64,000 nt of DNA from SHVO01 sp050246995 (GTDB lineage Bacteria; Pseudomonadota; Alphaproteobacteria; Rhodospirillales; Rhodospirillaceae), in NCBI GenBank assembly GCA_050246995.1, contig JBFWVA010000003.1:248001-312000 (forward strand), read 5' to 3'. Below, piece by piece: positions 1-8,239 of the stretch; the stretch's first letter is position 1; each line of letters begins with the position of its first letter. The notes beneath the pieces are model-generated. The model made no database searches. It worked only from the letters and a program-made list of their open reading frames with translations, and was not told the origin of the DNA. The position numbers were made by a program, and so were the translations under genes.

Positions 1-442
1 GCTTGGCGCGAAAGTCGTCGGTCCCGACGGCAACCAGGTCGAAGTGGAAATGGGCTGCTACGGCATCGGCGTGTCGCGCTGCGTCGCGGCCATCATCGAA
101 GCCAGCCACGACGAGAACGGCATCGTATGGCCGGACAGCGTCGCGCCATTTCATGTGGGCATCATCAATCTGAAAGTCGGCGACAAGGCCTGTGACGAGG
201 CCTGCGAGAAGATCCACGACGCCATCCAGCTCCAAGGCTGCGACGCCCTTTACGACGACCGCGACGAACGCGCCGGCGTGAAGTTCGCCGATATGGATCT
301 GATGGGCATCCCCTGGCAGATCATCGTCGGCCCGAAAGGCATTGCGAAGGGCCTGGTCGAACTCAAGCGCCGCGCCACCGGCGCGAAAGAGGAACTGAGC
401 CTTGAAAGCGCCGTTTCGAAGCTGTCGGTGACTCTCCAATGA
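1..442 (+). CDS. proS: Prolyl-tRNA synthetase, C-terminal part (5' end outside window)
   Basis: Charges tRNA-Pro with proline in the cytoplasm. The open frame runs in from the window edge (frame starting at base 2). It carries the class II motif 3 region (GCYGIGVSRCVAAIIE) followed by the anticodon-binding fold (PFHVGIINLKVGD, DDRDERAGVKFADMDLMGIP, IIVGPKG), the usual end of bacterial ProS. The stop overlaps the ATG of lolC by four bases (ATGA), so the two are translationally coupled. The proS-lolC-lolD order is common in alphaproteobacteria. The identification is secure; only the missing N-terminal part limits the description. Confidence 0.95.
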   Translation, partial: LGAKVVGPDGNQVEVEMGCYGIGVSRCVAAIIEASHDENGIVWPDSVAPFHVGIINLKVGDKACDEACEKIHDAIQLQGCDALYDDRDERAGVKFADMDLMGIPWQIIVGPKGIAKGLVELKRRATGAKEELSLESAVSKLSVTLQ

Positions 443-1686
443 TCTTCGGCGCCTTCGAGCGGATGGTGGCCTCCCGGTACTTGCGCTCGCGGCGCAAGGA
501 AGGGTTCGTCTCCGTCATTGCCGGCTTTTCCTTTGTCGGTATCGCGCTCGGCGTCGCCACCCTGATCATCGTCATGGCTGTGATGAATGGGTTCCGGCAG
601 GATCTTTTCTCGCGCATTCTCGGCGTCAACGGCCATATCGACGTGACCGCGCTCTCGCGATCCATCACCGATTATGACGCCAAGGTTGACGAGGTGAAGA
701 AAATCCCCGGCGTCACTTCGGTGTCGCCGCTCATCATCGGCCAGGTCATGGCGACCGCGCGCGGCTACAACTCGGGCGCCCTCGTGCGCGGCGTGCCGGG
801 CCTCGATATCTTCAACAAACCGTGGATTTCCGATCACATCGTCGGCGGTTCGCTTTCGCCCGTCATCGACAATAAAGCGATCGCCATCGGCACCCGCATG
901 GCCGCGCATTTCGGGATCGAGGTCGGCGACGAACTCACGCTCATCTCACCCAATGGCAACGTCACAGCGTTCGGCACGGTCCCGCGCACCGCGACCTATA
1001 CCGTGGGCGCCATCTTCAACGTCGGCATGAGCGAGTTCGACAGCTCGGTCATCTTCATGCCGCTGCCCATGGCGCAGCTCTATTTCAAGCAGCCCGAGGC
1101 GGTCACCAATTTCGAGATCCACGTCGACAATCCCGACAACGCCCGGATGATCGCCGAGCGGGTGAAGGACGTGATGGGGCAGGGGCACCGTGTCCTGTCG
1201 TGGGAACAGACCAACGAGGTCTTCTTCACCGCCCTTCAGGTGGAACGCAACGTGATGTTCATGATCCTGACCATCATCATCATCGTCGCGGCCTTCAACA
1301 TCATCTCCGGCCTCATCATGCTCGTGAAGGATAAGGGCGCCGATATCGCCATCCTGCGCACGATGGGGGCCTCGAGCGGCATGATCATGCGGATCTTCTT
1401 CATGACCGGCGCCTCCGTCGGGGTCATCGGCACGTTCCTCGGTTTCGGCCTGGGTCTCTTGGTCTGCGAGAACATCGACAGCATCCGCCGCGGTATCGAG
1501 AAGCTGCTCGGCACCGAGCTGTTCTCGCCCGAGATTTATTATCTCACCCAGATGCCCGCGCAGATGGAGTGGGACGAAACGCTTGCCGTGCTCGCCATGT
1601 CGATCGGCCTCTCCTTCCTCGCCACGCTGTATCCATCCTGGCGCGCGGCCAAAACCGATCCCGTCGAGGCCCTCCGCTATGAGTGA
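439..1686 (+). CDS. lolC: Lipoprotein-releasing ABC transporter permease LolC/LolE
   Basis: Inner-membrane permease of the Lol machine that extracts lipoproteins from the inner membrane for transfer to the LolA carrier. At 415 residues it has the family length. The layout is classic: one N-terminal membrane segment (about residues 24-48, GFSFVGIALGVATLIIVMAV), a large periplasmic domain, then an FtsX-type bundle of three helices (about 275-300, 320-345, 375-400) with the cytoplasmic motif DIAILRTMGASSGMI that contacts the ATPase. It starts inside the proS stop and ends inside the lolD start, so all three are coupled. Many alphaproteobacteria have a single LolC/E-type permease working as a homodimer; only one is seen here, so LolC versus LolE cannot be decided. 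Confidence 0.93.
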   Translation: MIFGAFERMVASRYLRSRRKEGFVSVIAGFSFVGIALGVATLIIVMAVMNGFRQDLFSRILGVNGHIDVTALSRSITDYDAKVDEVKKIPGVTSVSPLIIGQVMATARGYNSGALVRGVPGLDIFNKPWISDHIVGGSLSPVIDNKAIAIGTRMAAHFGIEVGDELTLISPNGNVTAFGTVPRTATYTVGAIFNVGMSEFDSSVIFMPLPMAQLYFKQPEAVTNFEIHVDNPDNARMIAERVKDVMGQGHRVLSWEQTNEVFFTALQVERNVMFMILTIIIIVAAFNIISGLIMLVKDKGADIAILRTMGASSGMIMRIFFMTGASVGVIGTFLGFGLGLLVCENIDSIRRGIEKLLGTELFSPEIYYLTQMPAQMEWDETLAVLAMSIGLSFLATLYPSWRAAKTDPVEALRYE

Positions 1687-2386
1687 TTTCGCCATTGAGC
1701 TGAAGGGCCTCGAGCGCACCTACCATCAGGGCGAGACCGCGCTGCATGTCCTGCGCGGCGCCGAGCTGACCGTGAAGAAGGGCGAGGTTGTCGCCTTGGT
1801 CGGACCGTCCGGGGCAGGGAAGTCCACCCTGCTTCATGTCGCGGGCCTCCTGGAACTGCCTGACCGCGGCCAGGTCTTCATTAACGGCGAACTCTGCAAT
1901 GAACTCTCCGATGACCGCCGCACCGAGATGCGCCGCGCGCGCCTGGGCTTCGTTTACCAGTTCCACCACCTGCTGCCCGAGTTCTCGGCCCTCGAGAACA
2001 TCATCGTGCCGCAGATGATCGCCGGAGTAAGCCGCAAGGCTGCGGCCGTACGGGCCGTCGAACTCCTGGAATCCCTTGGTCTTGGCCCCCGCGCCGACCA
2101 CCGCCCAGGCCAGCTCTCCGGGGGCGAGCAGCAGCGCGTTGCGATCGCCCGGGCCCTTGCCAATCGGCCGGCCCTGCTTCTGGCGGACGAACCCACCGGG
2201 AATCTCGATCCCGAGACCTCAGATGGGGTCTTCGCCCAGCTTGTCAGCTTGTCCAAACAGCATGGACTCGCCGCCCTGATCGCGACCCATAACCCCGCCC
2301 TCGCCGCGCGAATGGACCGCACTGTTCGCCTGGAGCACGGCCTGCTGACGCAAATCGGCTCATTTCCTCAGCCTGCGGGTGCATAG
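1679..2386 (+). CDS. lolD: Lipoprotein-releasing ABC transporter ATPase LolD
   Basis: ATPase that powers LolC/E in lipoprotein release. The ATG at 1679 is chosen because it overlaps the lolC stop by eight bases and gives a 235-residue protein of normal LolD length. An upstream in-frame extension only translates lolC sequence. Motifs visible: Walker A GPSGAGKSTLLH, Q-loop near YQFHHLLPEFSALEN, ABC signature LSGGEQQRVAIARAL, Walker B LLLADEPTGNLD and H-loop THN. In many alphaproteobacteria the next gene is dnaE; here it is 50.7 kb downstream. Confidence 0.95.
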   Translation: MSDFAIELKGLERTYHQGETALHVLRGAELTVKKGEVVALVGPSGAGKSTLLHVAGLLELPDRGQVFINGELCNELSDDRRTEMRRARLGFVYQFHHLLPEFSALENIIVPQMIAGVSRKAAAVRAVELLESLGLGPRADHRPGQLSGGEQQRVAIARALANRPALLLADEPTGNLDPETSDGVFAQLVSLSKQHGLAALIATHNPALAARMDRTVRLEHGLLTQIGSFPQPAGA

Positions 2387-2423
2387 GCCCGCTTCCAGCT
2401 CATCCACTAGCTATATGTAGTTT

Positions 2424-2444
2424 CCCTCATTACGAGAGTGAGGG
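2424..2444 (+). terminator. Probable terminator after lolD
   Basis: CCCTCA and TGAGGG form a 6-bp stem with a 9-base loop, followed by GATTTTTAACTTTT. It lies 37 bp after the lolD stop and before an unrelated operon. The stem is short, so the call is moderate. Confidence 0.5.
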
Positions 2445-2623
2445 GATTTTTAACTTTTATTAACCCTGGCATGGGCATCTGCGCATAGGCAAATGGTTAA
2501 CGCCGTTTTGCCTCGAAACTTGCTGGAATATCAGTGAATTCACGTATTTCGGCAGGGGCTCGCGCTAAGTAGCCTAGAAACGTTCGAGAGTGATCCGAAC
2601 ACCGGCCAGAGGTTCTGACGAAA

Positions 2624-3838
2624 ATGAATGCATCCATTACGAGTATTGATCGCGCCACTTCAATCCCGCGCTACCGCCGCGTCCTCACCGTTCTCGGCAC
2701 GCGTCCTGAAGCGATCAAGTTTGCCCCGGTGGTGCGTGCGCTCGAACAGGCCGGTATCGAACATGCCGTGTGCTCCACCGGTCAGCACCGCGAGATGCTC
2801 GCGCAGGTCTTCAACGTATTCGGCCTGAAGCCCACCTACGATCTCCAACTCATGACCGCGGGCCAGGCCCTCGGCGAAATCGCCGGCGCCGCCGTCGCGG
2901 CCGTCACGCGCGTCATCGCCGAATATAAACCCGACCTCGTCCTCGTGCAGGGCGACACTACGACCGCCTTTGCCGGCGCGGCCGCGGCTTTCTACTCCCG
3001 CGTCGCCGTCGGTCACGTGGAGGCGGGCCTGCGTACCGGCGACTTGCAGTCGCCGTTCCCCGAAGAAGCCAATCGCAAGCTCATCGGCGTCGTCGGCGAC
3101 TGGCATTTCGCGCCGACCCTGCGCGCCCAGCAGAACCTTCTCAAGGAAGGCGTCGACCCGCGCCGCATCCTCATCACCGGCAACACCGGCATCGACGCCC
3201 TGCGCATCGTGCGTGAACGCCTCTTGCAGGATGCGGATTTGCGCGGCGAATGTGAATCGAAGTTCGGCTTCATCGATCCCGGCAAGAAGCTGGTTCTCGT
3301 CACCGGTCATCGCCGGGAGAACTTCGGCGAAGGCCTCGCACAGATGTTCGCGGGGCTGAAGCGTCTCGCGCAACGCCCAGACGTGCAGATCGTTTATCCC
3401 GTGCACCTCAATCCGAACGTGAAGGGCCCGGCCCACGCCGCGCTCGGCGGCGTCAATAACGTGCACCTTATCGCGCCGGTCGAGTACCACGAGATGATCT
3501 ATCTCATGGAACGCTCCAGCCTCATCATCACCGACTCCGGCGGCATCCAGGAAGAAGCCCCGTCCTTCGGCGTGCCTTTGCTCGTCACGCGCGATGTCAC
3601 CGAGCGCCAGGAGGCCGTCGAAGCCGGTTGCGCCAAGCTCATCGGCACCGATCCGCGCAAGATGCTTCCCGAAGCGATCCGCGTGCTTGAGAATGCCGGA
3701 CGCCGTGTCCTCGGCGCCGCGCACCACAATCCGTTTGGCGACGGCTATGCCGCCGCGCGCATTTGCGCCGCCCTGCTGGGCGTGCCCGATGCGGTTTCCC
3801 CTCTCTCCACCTCCAGGTCGGTCCGGCAAGCAGTCTAA
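2624..3838 (+). CDS. wecB: UDP-N-acetylglucosamine 2-epimerase (non-hydrolysing)
   Basis: Interconverts UDP-GlcNAc and UDP-ManNAc in the cytoplasm. 404 residues, full family length, with the opening VLTVLGTRPEAIKFAPVV, the VQGDTTTAFAGA and HVEAGLRTGD loops, TGHRRENFG, and the C-terminal UDP site TDSGGIQEEAPSFGVP followed by RDVTERQEAVEAG. The gene stops one base before the BcsB-like gene and heads an operon with nfrB and nfrA. That context indicates a dedicated supplier of UDP-ManNAc for a poly-ManNAc-type glycan; in E. coli, WecB is needed for the NfrA/NfrB glycan. About 237 bp without a gene lie upstream and should hold the operon promoter. Confidence 0.93.
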   Translation: MNASITSIDRATSIPRYRRVLTVLGTRPEAIKFAPVVRALEQAGIEHAVCSTGQHREMLAQVFNVFGLKPTYDLQLMTAGQALGEIAGAAVAAVTRVIAEYKPDLVLVQGDTTTAFAGAAAAFYSRVAVGHVEAGLRTGDLQSPFPEEANRKLIGVVGDWHFAPTLRAQQNLLKEGVDPRRILITGNTGIDALRIVRERLLQDADLRGECESKFGFIDPGKKLVLVTGHRRENFGEGLAQMFAGLKRLAQRPDVQIVYPVHLNPNVKGPAHAALGGVNNVHLIAPVEYHEMIYLMERSSLIITDSGGIQEEAPSFGVPLLVTRDVTERQEAVEAGCAKLIGTDPRKMLPEAIRVLENAGRRVLGAAHHNPFGDGYAAARICAALLGVPDAVSPLSTSRSVRQAV

Positions 3839-3839
3839 T

Positions 3840-6128
3840 ATGACGACGAACGCGCCTCTCTTCCGCCGTACGACTTTCAAGCTCTGGCTGATGGTGACCT
3901 CCGCGGTCGCCGTCGCCGCGGCATCGACGGTTGCTTTTGGCGCCGAAGCGGTCTCGGCCAAGACCGCGCCGGTCTCGGTAAAGGGCCCGTTCCGTCCATA
4001 TCTGGAGCGTTCGTTCGAACTTTCCGATCTGAATTTCGCCAACCCGCTGATCTTCAGCGGCGCAGAATACGGCCAGCAAATCTTCTTCGCGATCCCGCGC
4101 GACGTACGCGTGCATGATGTCGCCATCGATATCGACGGCAACTATTTACGCAGCGATCTGGGCTACTCGGCCTTCGTCGCCTCTGTGAACGATATCCCGG
4201 GCTTCGCCATCGAACCCAAGGATTCCAGCGGCGCCTTCACCCGCACCATCCAGGTCGCCGAAGGCCAGCTCACCGAGCCCTTCGTGAAGCTCGATTTGCG
4301 TTATTCGTCCATCGTCTCCGAAGACCGCTGCACGGAGCAGCGCTCCATCGCCAATGTCATCACGGTCTCGCCGCACAGCAAGTTGCGCTACCGCGTCAAT
4401 GCCGCCGATGTGAAGGATGTCCGTAGCGCCTGGGGCATGCTGCCCTCGCGTCCGACTATTCTCATTCCCGCCGGTGCGATCGACGAAAGCCACTACGCCG
4501 CGGCCCTTAAGCTGGCTCTGGCCATGTCGGCTGCGGGCCGCCAGCCGCGCATCGTCACCGCGCCCATCGTTGGCGACACTGTCGACGTCTCCGGCTTCAC
4601 CGTGCCCGCCGACCTCGCGCGCATCGCCGCTTTCCATGCGTTCGACGGCCAGGAGCAAGTGAAACTCGCCAATCAGGCCGAGCGCGGCGCTTATGCGCTG
4701 CTCGGCGTTCTGCATGGCCGTTCCACCGGTGAAGTCGCCATCGGCGCGCAGTGGCTCGCCGCTCAGATCAAATCCGATATTGCGGCTTTGACCGCCGACG
4801 CCGAACAGGCCGGCCCGGACGCGGCCCGTGCGCTCGCCGCGCTTCTCGCCGAACTCCCCAATGCGGCCGCCGGTGGCGCGGACGACAATCTCACCCTCGA
4901 GACCATTCTCGGCCAGCCCGTGATCACGCTGACCAACGATGCCTCGCGGGCGGCTTCGTTGCTCGCGACGCAATGGTCGCGATTGGCCAATGCGGAAGGC
5001 CTCGATGTCGCCTTTGCGGGCACGGAACCGGCCGATATGAACGCAATCCAGCTCGGCGAGTTCGGCGGTAATCTCAGCGCCCAGTCCATCATCCAGTATG
5101 GCGAATGGGTCACCGCCTTCGACGCCGCGCAGCTTCCGGCCGGCCGCTGGCCGTCCAATATCGAGCTGGAAATGCGCGTGTCGCCTGACGCCTCCGACGT
5201 CGCGCCGCTCGTCACCATCATGCTTAACGATGTGCTCCTGCGCGCCGAGAAGGTCAACGCGAATAGCGAAACCGTGCGCATCAATGCCGATGTGCCGCCG
5301 TATCTTCTCGCCTCGCGCAACACCTTGCGCGTATCCCTGCAGCGCGGCCCATCCTCGGGCGATTGCCGCACCCTCAATCGCGGCTATCTCGCGCAGATCC
5401 TGCCCACCAGCCGTCTGGTGCTCGGCAATGAAACCATCGACGGGCAGTTCTTCGGCCTGAAGTCGAAGCTTGCCAACGGCGCTCTGATCGCGGTTCCGAA
5501 AGCCTATCTCGCCACCCCGACCCAGAGCTTGCCGTACGTCTTCCAGTTCCTGCGCGAACTGAAGGTCAGCTCGTCGTCCATCCGCTTGCGCACCGTCGAC
5601 GACGCTGTCTCGTATCGCCCGGAGGCGACCTTTGTCTCCTTCGGTGCTCCGTTGCCCGGAAAACGCAAGAATCTGCAAGTGGCCGACAACAGCCTTCTCC
5701 TCACCGATGAAACCGGGCTCCCGATCGCCAACGTCAAGGGCGCACGCGATGCCGCCGTGGTGCAGATCGTCAGTCTCGGCGAAGTCGCGGGTCTTTCGGT
5801 GAACTCCACCACCGGCAAGCCCATCCCGGGCATCCAGGTCAGCGATCTGGGCGAGGGGGACGTGGCGATTTACGACGCTTCAGGTCGCATCGGCGATCTC
5901 GGCGCGGGCGAATTCCGCATGGCGGAAATCAAACGCGCGCTGTTGTCGCCCTCGGCATTGTTCCACCGCTACTCCATCTGGATCATGACCGGTGTTGGTA
6001 TTCTTCTCACGATGCTCGTGATGTCCGGGACCCGCGCTTTCGTCGTCGCCCGCAAGCGCAGCGCCGCCGAAGGCCGGCAGAAGAAAGACGGGGCCGCGGA
6101 GAAGACTGAACAGACCACGGCCTCCTAA
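3840..6128 (+). CDS. BcsB-like periplasmic subunit of a glycan synthase
   Basis: A 762-residue exported protein: signal sequence at about residues 12-36 (LWLMVTSAVAVAAASTVAFGA), a long periplasmic part, and one C-terminal membrane anchor (about 714-740, IMTGVGILLTMLVMSG) with a basic cytoplasmic tail. The periplasmic part resembles the cellulose synthase regulatory subunit BcsB, with jelly-roll-like blocks such as FFAIPRDVRVHDVAIDI and an RCTEQRS segment. BcsB-type proteins anchor and guide a nascent glycan as it leaves the membrane synthase. Position between wecB and nfrB makes it the periplasmic partner of NfrB. The ATG at 3840 lies one base after the wecB stop and precedes the signal peptide directly. 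The BcsB relationship is read by eye and is distant. Confidence 0.72.
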   Translation: MTTNAPLFRRTTFKLWLMVTSAVAVAAASTVAFGAEAVSAKTAPVSVKGPFRPYLERSFELSDLNFANPLIFSGAEYGQQIFFAIPRDVRVHDVAIDIDGNYLRSDLGYSAFVASVNDIPGFAIEPKDSSGAFTRTIQVAEGQLTEPFVKLDLRYSSIVSEDRCTEQRSIANVITVSPHSKLRYRVNAADVKDVRSAWGMLPSRPTILIPAGAIDESHYAAALKLALAMSAAGRQPRIVTAPIVGDTVDVSGFTVPADLARIAAFHAFDGQEQVKLANQAERGAYALLGVLHGRSTGEVAIGAQWLAAQIKSDIAALTADAEQAGPDAARALAALLAELPNAAAGGADDNLTLETILGQPVITLTNDASRAASLLATQWSRLANAEGLDVAFAGTEPADMNAIQLGEFGGNLSAQSIIQYGEWVTAFDAAQLPAGRWPSNIELEMRVSPDASDVAPLVTIMLNDVLLRAEKVNANSETVRINADVPPYLLASRNTLRVSLQRGPSSGDCRTLNRGYLAQILPTSRLVLGNETIDGQFFGLKSKLANGALIAVPKAYLATPTQSLPYVFQFLRELKVSSSSIRLRTVDDAVSYRPEATFVSFGAPLPGKRKNLQVADNSLLLTDETGLPIANVKGARDAAVVQIVSLGEVAGLSVNSTTGKPIPGIQVSDLGEGDVAIYDASGRIGDLGAGEFRMAEIKRALLSPSALFHRYSIWIMTGVGILLTMLVMSGTRAFVVARKRSAAEGRQKKDGAAEKTEQTTAS

Positions 6129-6134
6129 CGTGTA

Positions 6135-8234
6135 ATGGTCGGCCTGGAACCCTATCTGCTGGCCGATTTCATCCGGATCCTTGAGTGGACCGGTGTTCTG
6201 GTGGCCATCTTCATCCTGCTCTCGAGCATCGATGATCTTTTCATCGATGCTTACTACTGGCTGCGCGCGGCCTATCGCTTCATCTACGTGCAGCGCAAGC
6301 ACAAGCCGCTGGATATCGAAAAGCTCCTCGAAGGCGACGAACTCCCGATCGCGATCATGGTCCCGGCTTGGCGCGAGGACGGCGTCATCGCCCAAATGAT
6401 CGAGAACACCGTCGCGACCCTCGAATATTCCAACTTCAAGATCTTCTGCGGTTCATACCCGAACGATCCCGCCACCGGGAACGTCATCGACGCCATGGCG
6501 CGCCGCTATAAGCATGTCGTGCACGTGCGCGTGCCGCATCCGGGGCCCACATGTAAGGCGGATTGCCTGAACTGGATCATTCAGGCGATCTTCCTGCATG
6601 AAGAACAGCACAATATGAAGTTCGGCGGTATTGCGATGCATGACAGCGAAGATGTCATCCATCCGATGGAATTGAAGCTCTTCAACTTCCTTCTGCCGAA
6701 AAAGGACTTCATCCAGCTTCCGGTGTTGTCTTTGGAGCGCCCCTGGTGGCAGCTCGTCGCCGGCACCTATCTGGATGACTTCGCCGAATGGCACTCGAAA
6801 GACCTCGTGGTCCGCGAGAGCTTCCTGGGCGAGGTGCCCTCCGCCGGGGTAGGTACATGTTTCAGCCGCCGCGCGATCATGGCGCTTTGCGCCGATACCG
6901 ATAATCAGCCCTACAACACCGATAGTCTCACCGAGGACTACGACTTCAGCTTCCGTCTCGCCAAGCTGGGGATGAAGCAGGTCTTCGTGCGCGTTCCGGT
7001 CGCGTATAAGTCGCGCCGCAAGTCGATCACCGGGAAAGAGAAAGTCGTCGACGTAGAAAGCGTCATCGCCATCCGCGAATACTTCCCCGACAGCTTCATT
7101 GCGGCATACCGGCAGCGCGCCCGCTGGATCTATGGGATCGCTTTTCAAGGCTGGCTCGAGATGGGCTGGCGCGGAAGCTGGCGCACGATGTACATGCTCA
7201 TGCGCGACCGTAAGGGCGCCATCACCTGTATGGTCACCATCTTCGCCTATCTGCTCTTGCTCAGTTATCTCATCTCGACACTGGCGGCGGATTACTTCGG
7301 CATCCAGGTTTTCACCGACCTGATCTCGTCGCACGACTGGATGCAGCAAATAATAGTGATGAATGTGGCGCTGCTCATGAACCGCATCGCCCAGCGCTTT
7401 TATTTCGTCACCAGCATGTACGGTCCCTTACAGGGCCTAATGGCGATCCCGCGCCTGGTGGTGAATAACGCTATCAACTTCATGGCGGCCGCGCGCGCCT
7501 GGCGCATGCTGGGCATGCACGTGTTCAAAAACAAATCCATCGCCTGGGACAAGACCGACCACGTCTATCCCTCGACCGATCACCTGCGCGAGAACAAGAA
7601 GCGCCTCGGAGACCTCGTGGTCGCATGGAAGGCCGTCAGTTCCGATCAGCTCGCGCAGGCCCTGGCGAAGCAGGCCGGCAGCAAGGAGCATCTCGGCAAG
7701 GTATTGATCCGGGAAGGATGGCTCACCGAGGATATGCTGGCCGAAGTGCTCGCCTATCAGAACGACCTCCCGCGCGGGACGTACGACCAGAAAACCATCC
7801 TTGCCAACAAGGCTCTCCTGTCCCGCGAAATGGCGGTGCGCCACCGCGTCCTGCCGGCGGGCCGGACCGACGACGGCGCCTTGCAGATCTTCTCCGGCGC
7901 CGCTTTGAGCGAGGAAAGCCTCGCCGAGATCCAGGGGGATATGCCGCACCGCCCCGTTGTCTCCATCCTCTGCGAATCCGAGATCGTCGACGGCCTGCGG
8001 GTTCTGACCGCGGGCGAGGCCATCGCGCCGAAGGCGCGGACGCCGTTGCTGGGAGACCTCCTGGTCGAAATGGGCTTTGCCCGCCGCCAGGATTTGAATT
8101 ACGCCCTCAGGCAATATTCGCCCGAGCGTCACGGCCGGTTTGGTGATTTTCTGGTATCCGAAGGCACGGTCACGCGGGAGAACCTCGACACCGCGCTGGC
8201 CCATCAGGCAAGCTTGAGCAAGACCGCCCACTAA
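6135..8234 (+). CDS. nfrB: NfrB-type glycosyltransferase with C-terminal MshEN (c-di-GMP) repeats
   Basis: Membrane family-2 glycosyltransferase related to NfrB, the phage N4 adsorption protein B of E. coli. 699 residues: TM near 15-40, GT-A domain with PAWREDG, KADCLNW, MHDSEDV, LTEDYDFSF and the QRARW form of QxxRW at about residues 326-330, then membrane segments (about 357-385 and 405-425). From about residue 488 to the end come MshEN/GspE_N repeats (RLGDLVV..LAQALAKQ, HLGKVLIREG..LAEVLAYQ, LLGDLLVEMG, GRFGDFLVSEG..LDTALAHQ), a fold known to bind c-di-GMP. In E. coli, NfrB is c-di-GMP dependent and builds a ManNAc-based glycan with WecB. It starts seven bases after the BcsB-like gene, and nfrA follows after six. 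Family assignment is strong; the glycan's identity is inferred. Confidence 0.9.
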   Translation: MVGLEPYLLADFIRILEWTGVLVAIFILLSSIDDLFIDAYYWLRAAYRFIYVQRKHKPLDIEKLLEGDELPIAIMVPAWREDGVIAQMIENTVATLEYSNFKIFCGSYPNDPATGNVIDAMARRYKHVVHVRVPHPGPTCKADCLNWIIQAIFLHEEQHNMKFGGIAMHDSEDVIHPMELKLFNFLLPKKDFIQLPVLSLERPWWQLVAGTYLDDFAEWHSKDLVVRESFLGEVPSAGVGTCFSRRAIMALCADTDNQPYNTDSLTEDYDFSFRLAKLGMKQVFVRVPVAYKSRRKSITGKEKVVDVESVIAIREYFPDSFIAAYRQRARWIYGIAFQGWLEMGWRGSWRTMYMLMRDRKGAITCMVTIFAYLLLLSYLISTLAADYFGIQVFTDLISSHDWMQQIIVMNVALLMNRIAQRFYFVTSMYGPLQGLMAIPRLVVNNAINFMAAARAWRMLGMHVFKNKSIAWDKTDHVYPSTDHLRENKKRLGDLVVAWKAVSSDQLAQALAKQAGSKEHLGKVLIREGWLTEDMLAEVLAYQNDLPRGTYDQKTILANKALLSREMAVRHRVLPAGRTDDGALQIFSGAALSEESLAEIQGDMPHRPVVSILCESEIVDGLRVLTAGEAIAPKARTPLLGDLLVEMGFARRQDLNYALRQYSPERHGRFGDFLVSEGTVTRENLDTALAHQASLSKTAH

Positions 8235-8239
8235 TCAAC

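Noticed and set aside
2387..2623. c-di-GMP riboswitch before the NGR-like operon
   Set aside because: A GGCAAATGG stretch looked suggestive, but the conserved GEMM core and tetraloop receptor could not be traced.
4146..5678. Minus-strand open frame opposite the BcsB-like gene
   Set aside because: Overlaps a gene with signal peptide and operon context; shows no domain.
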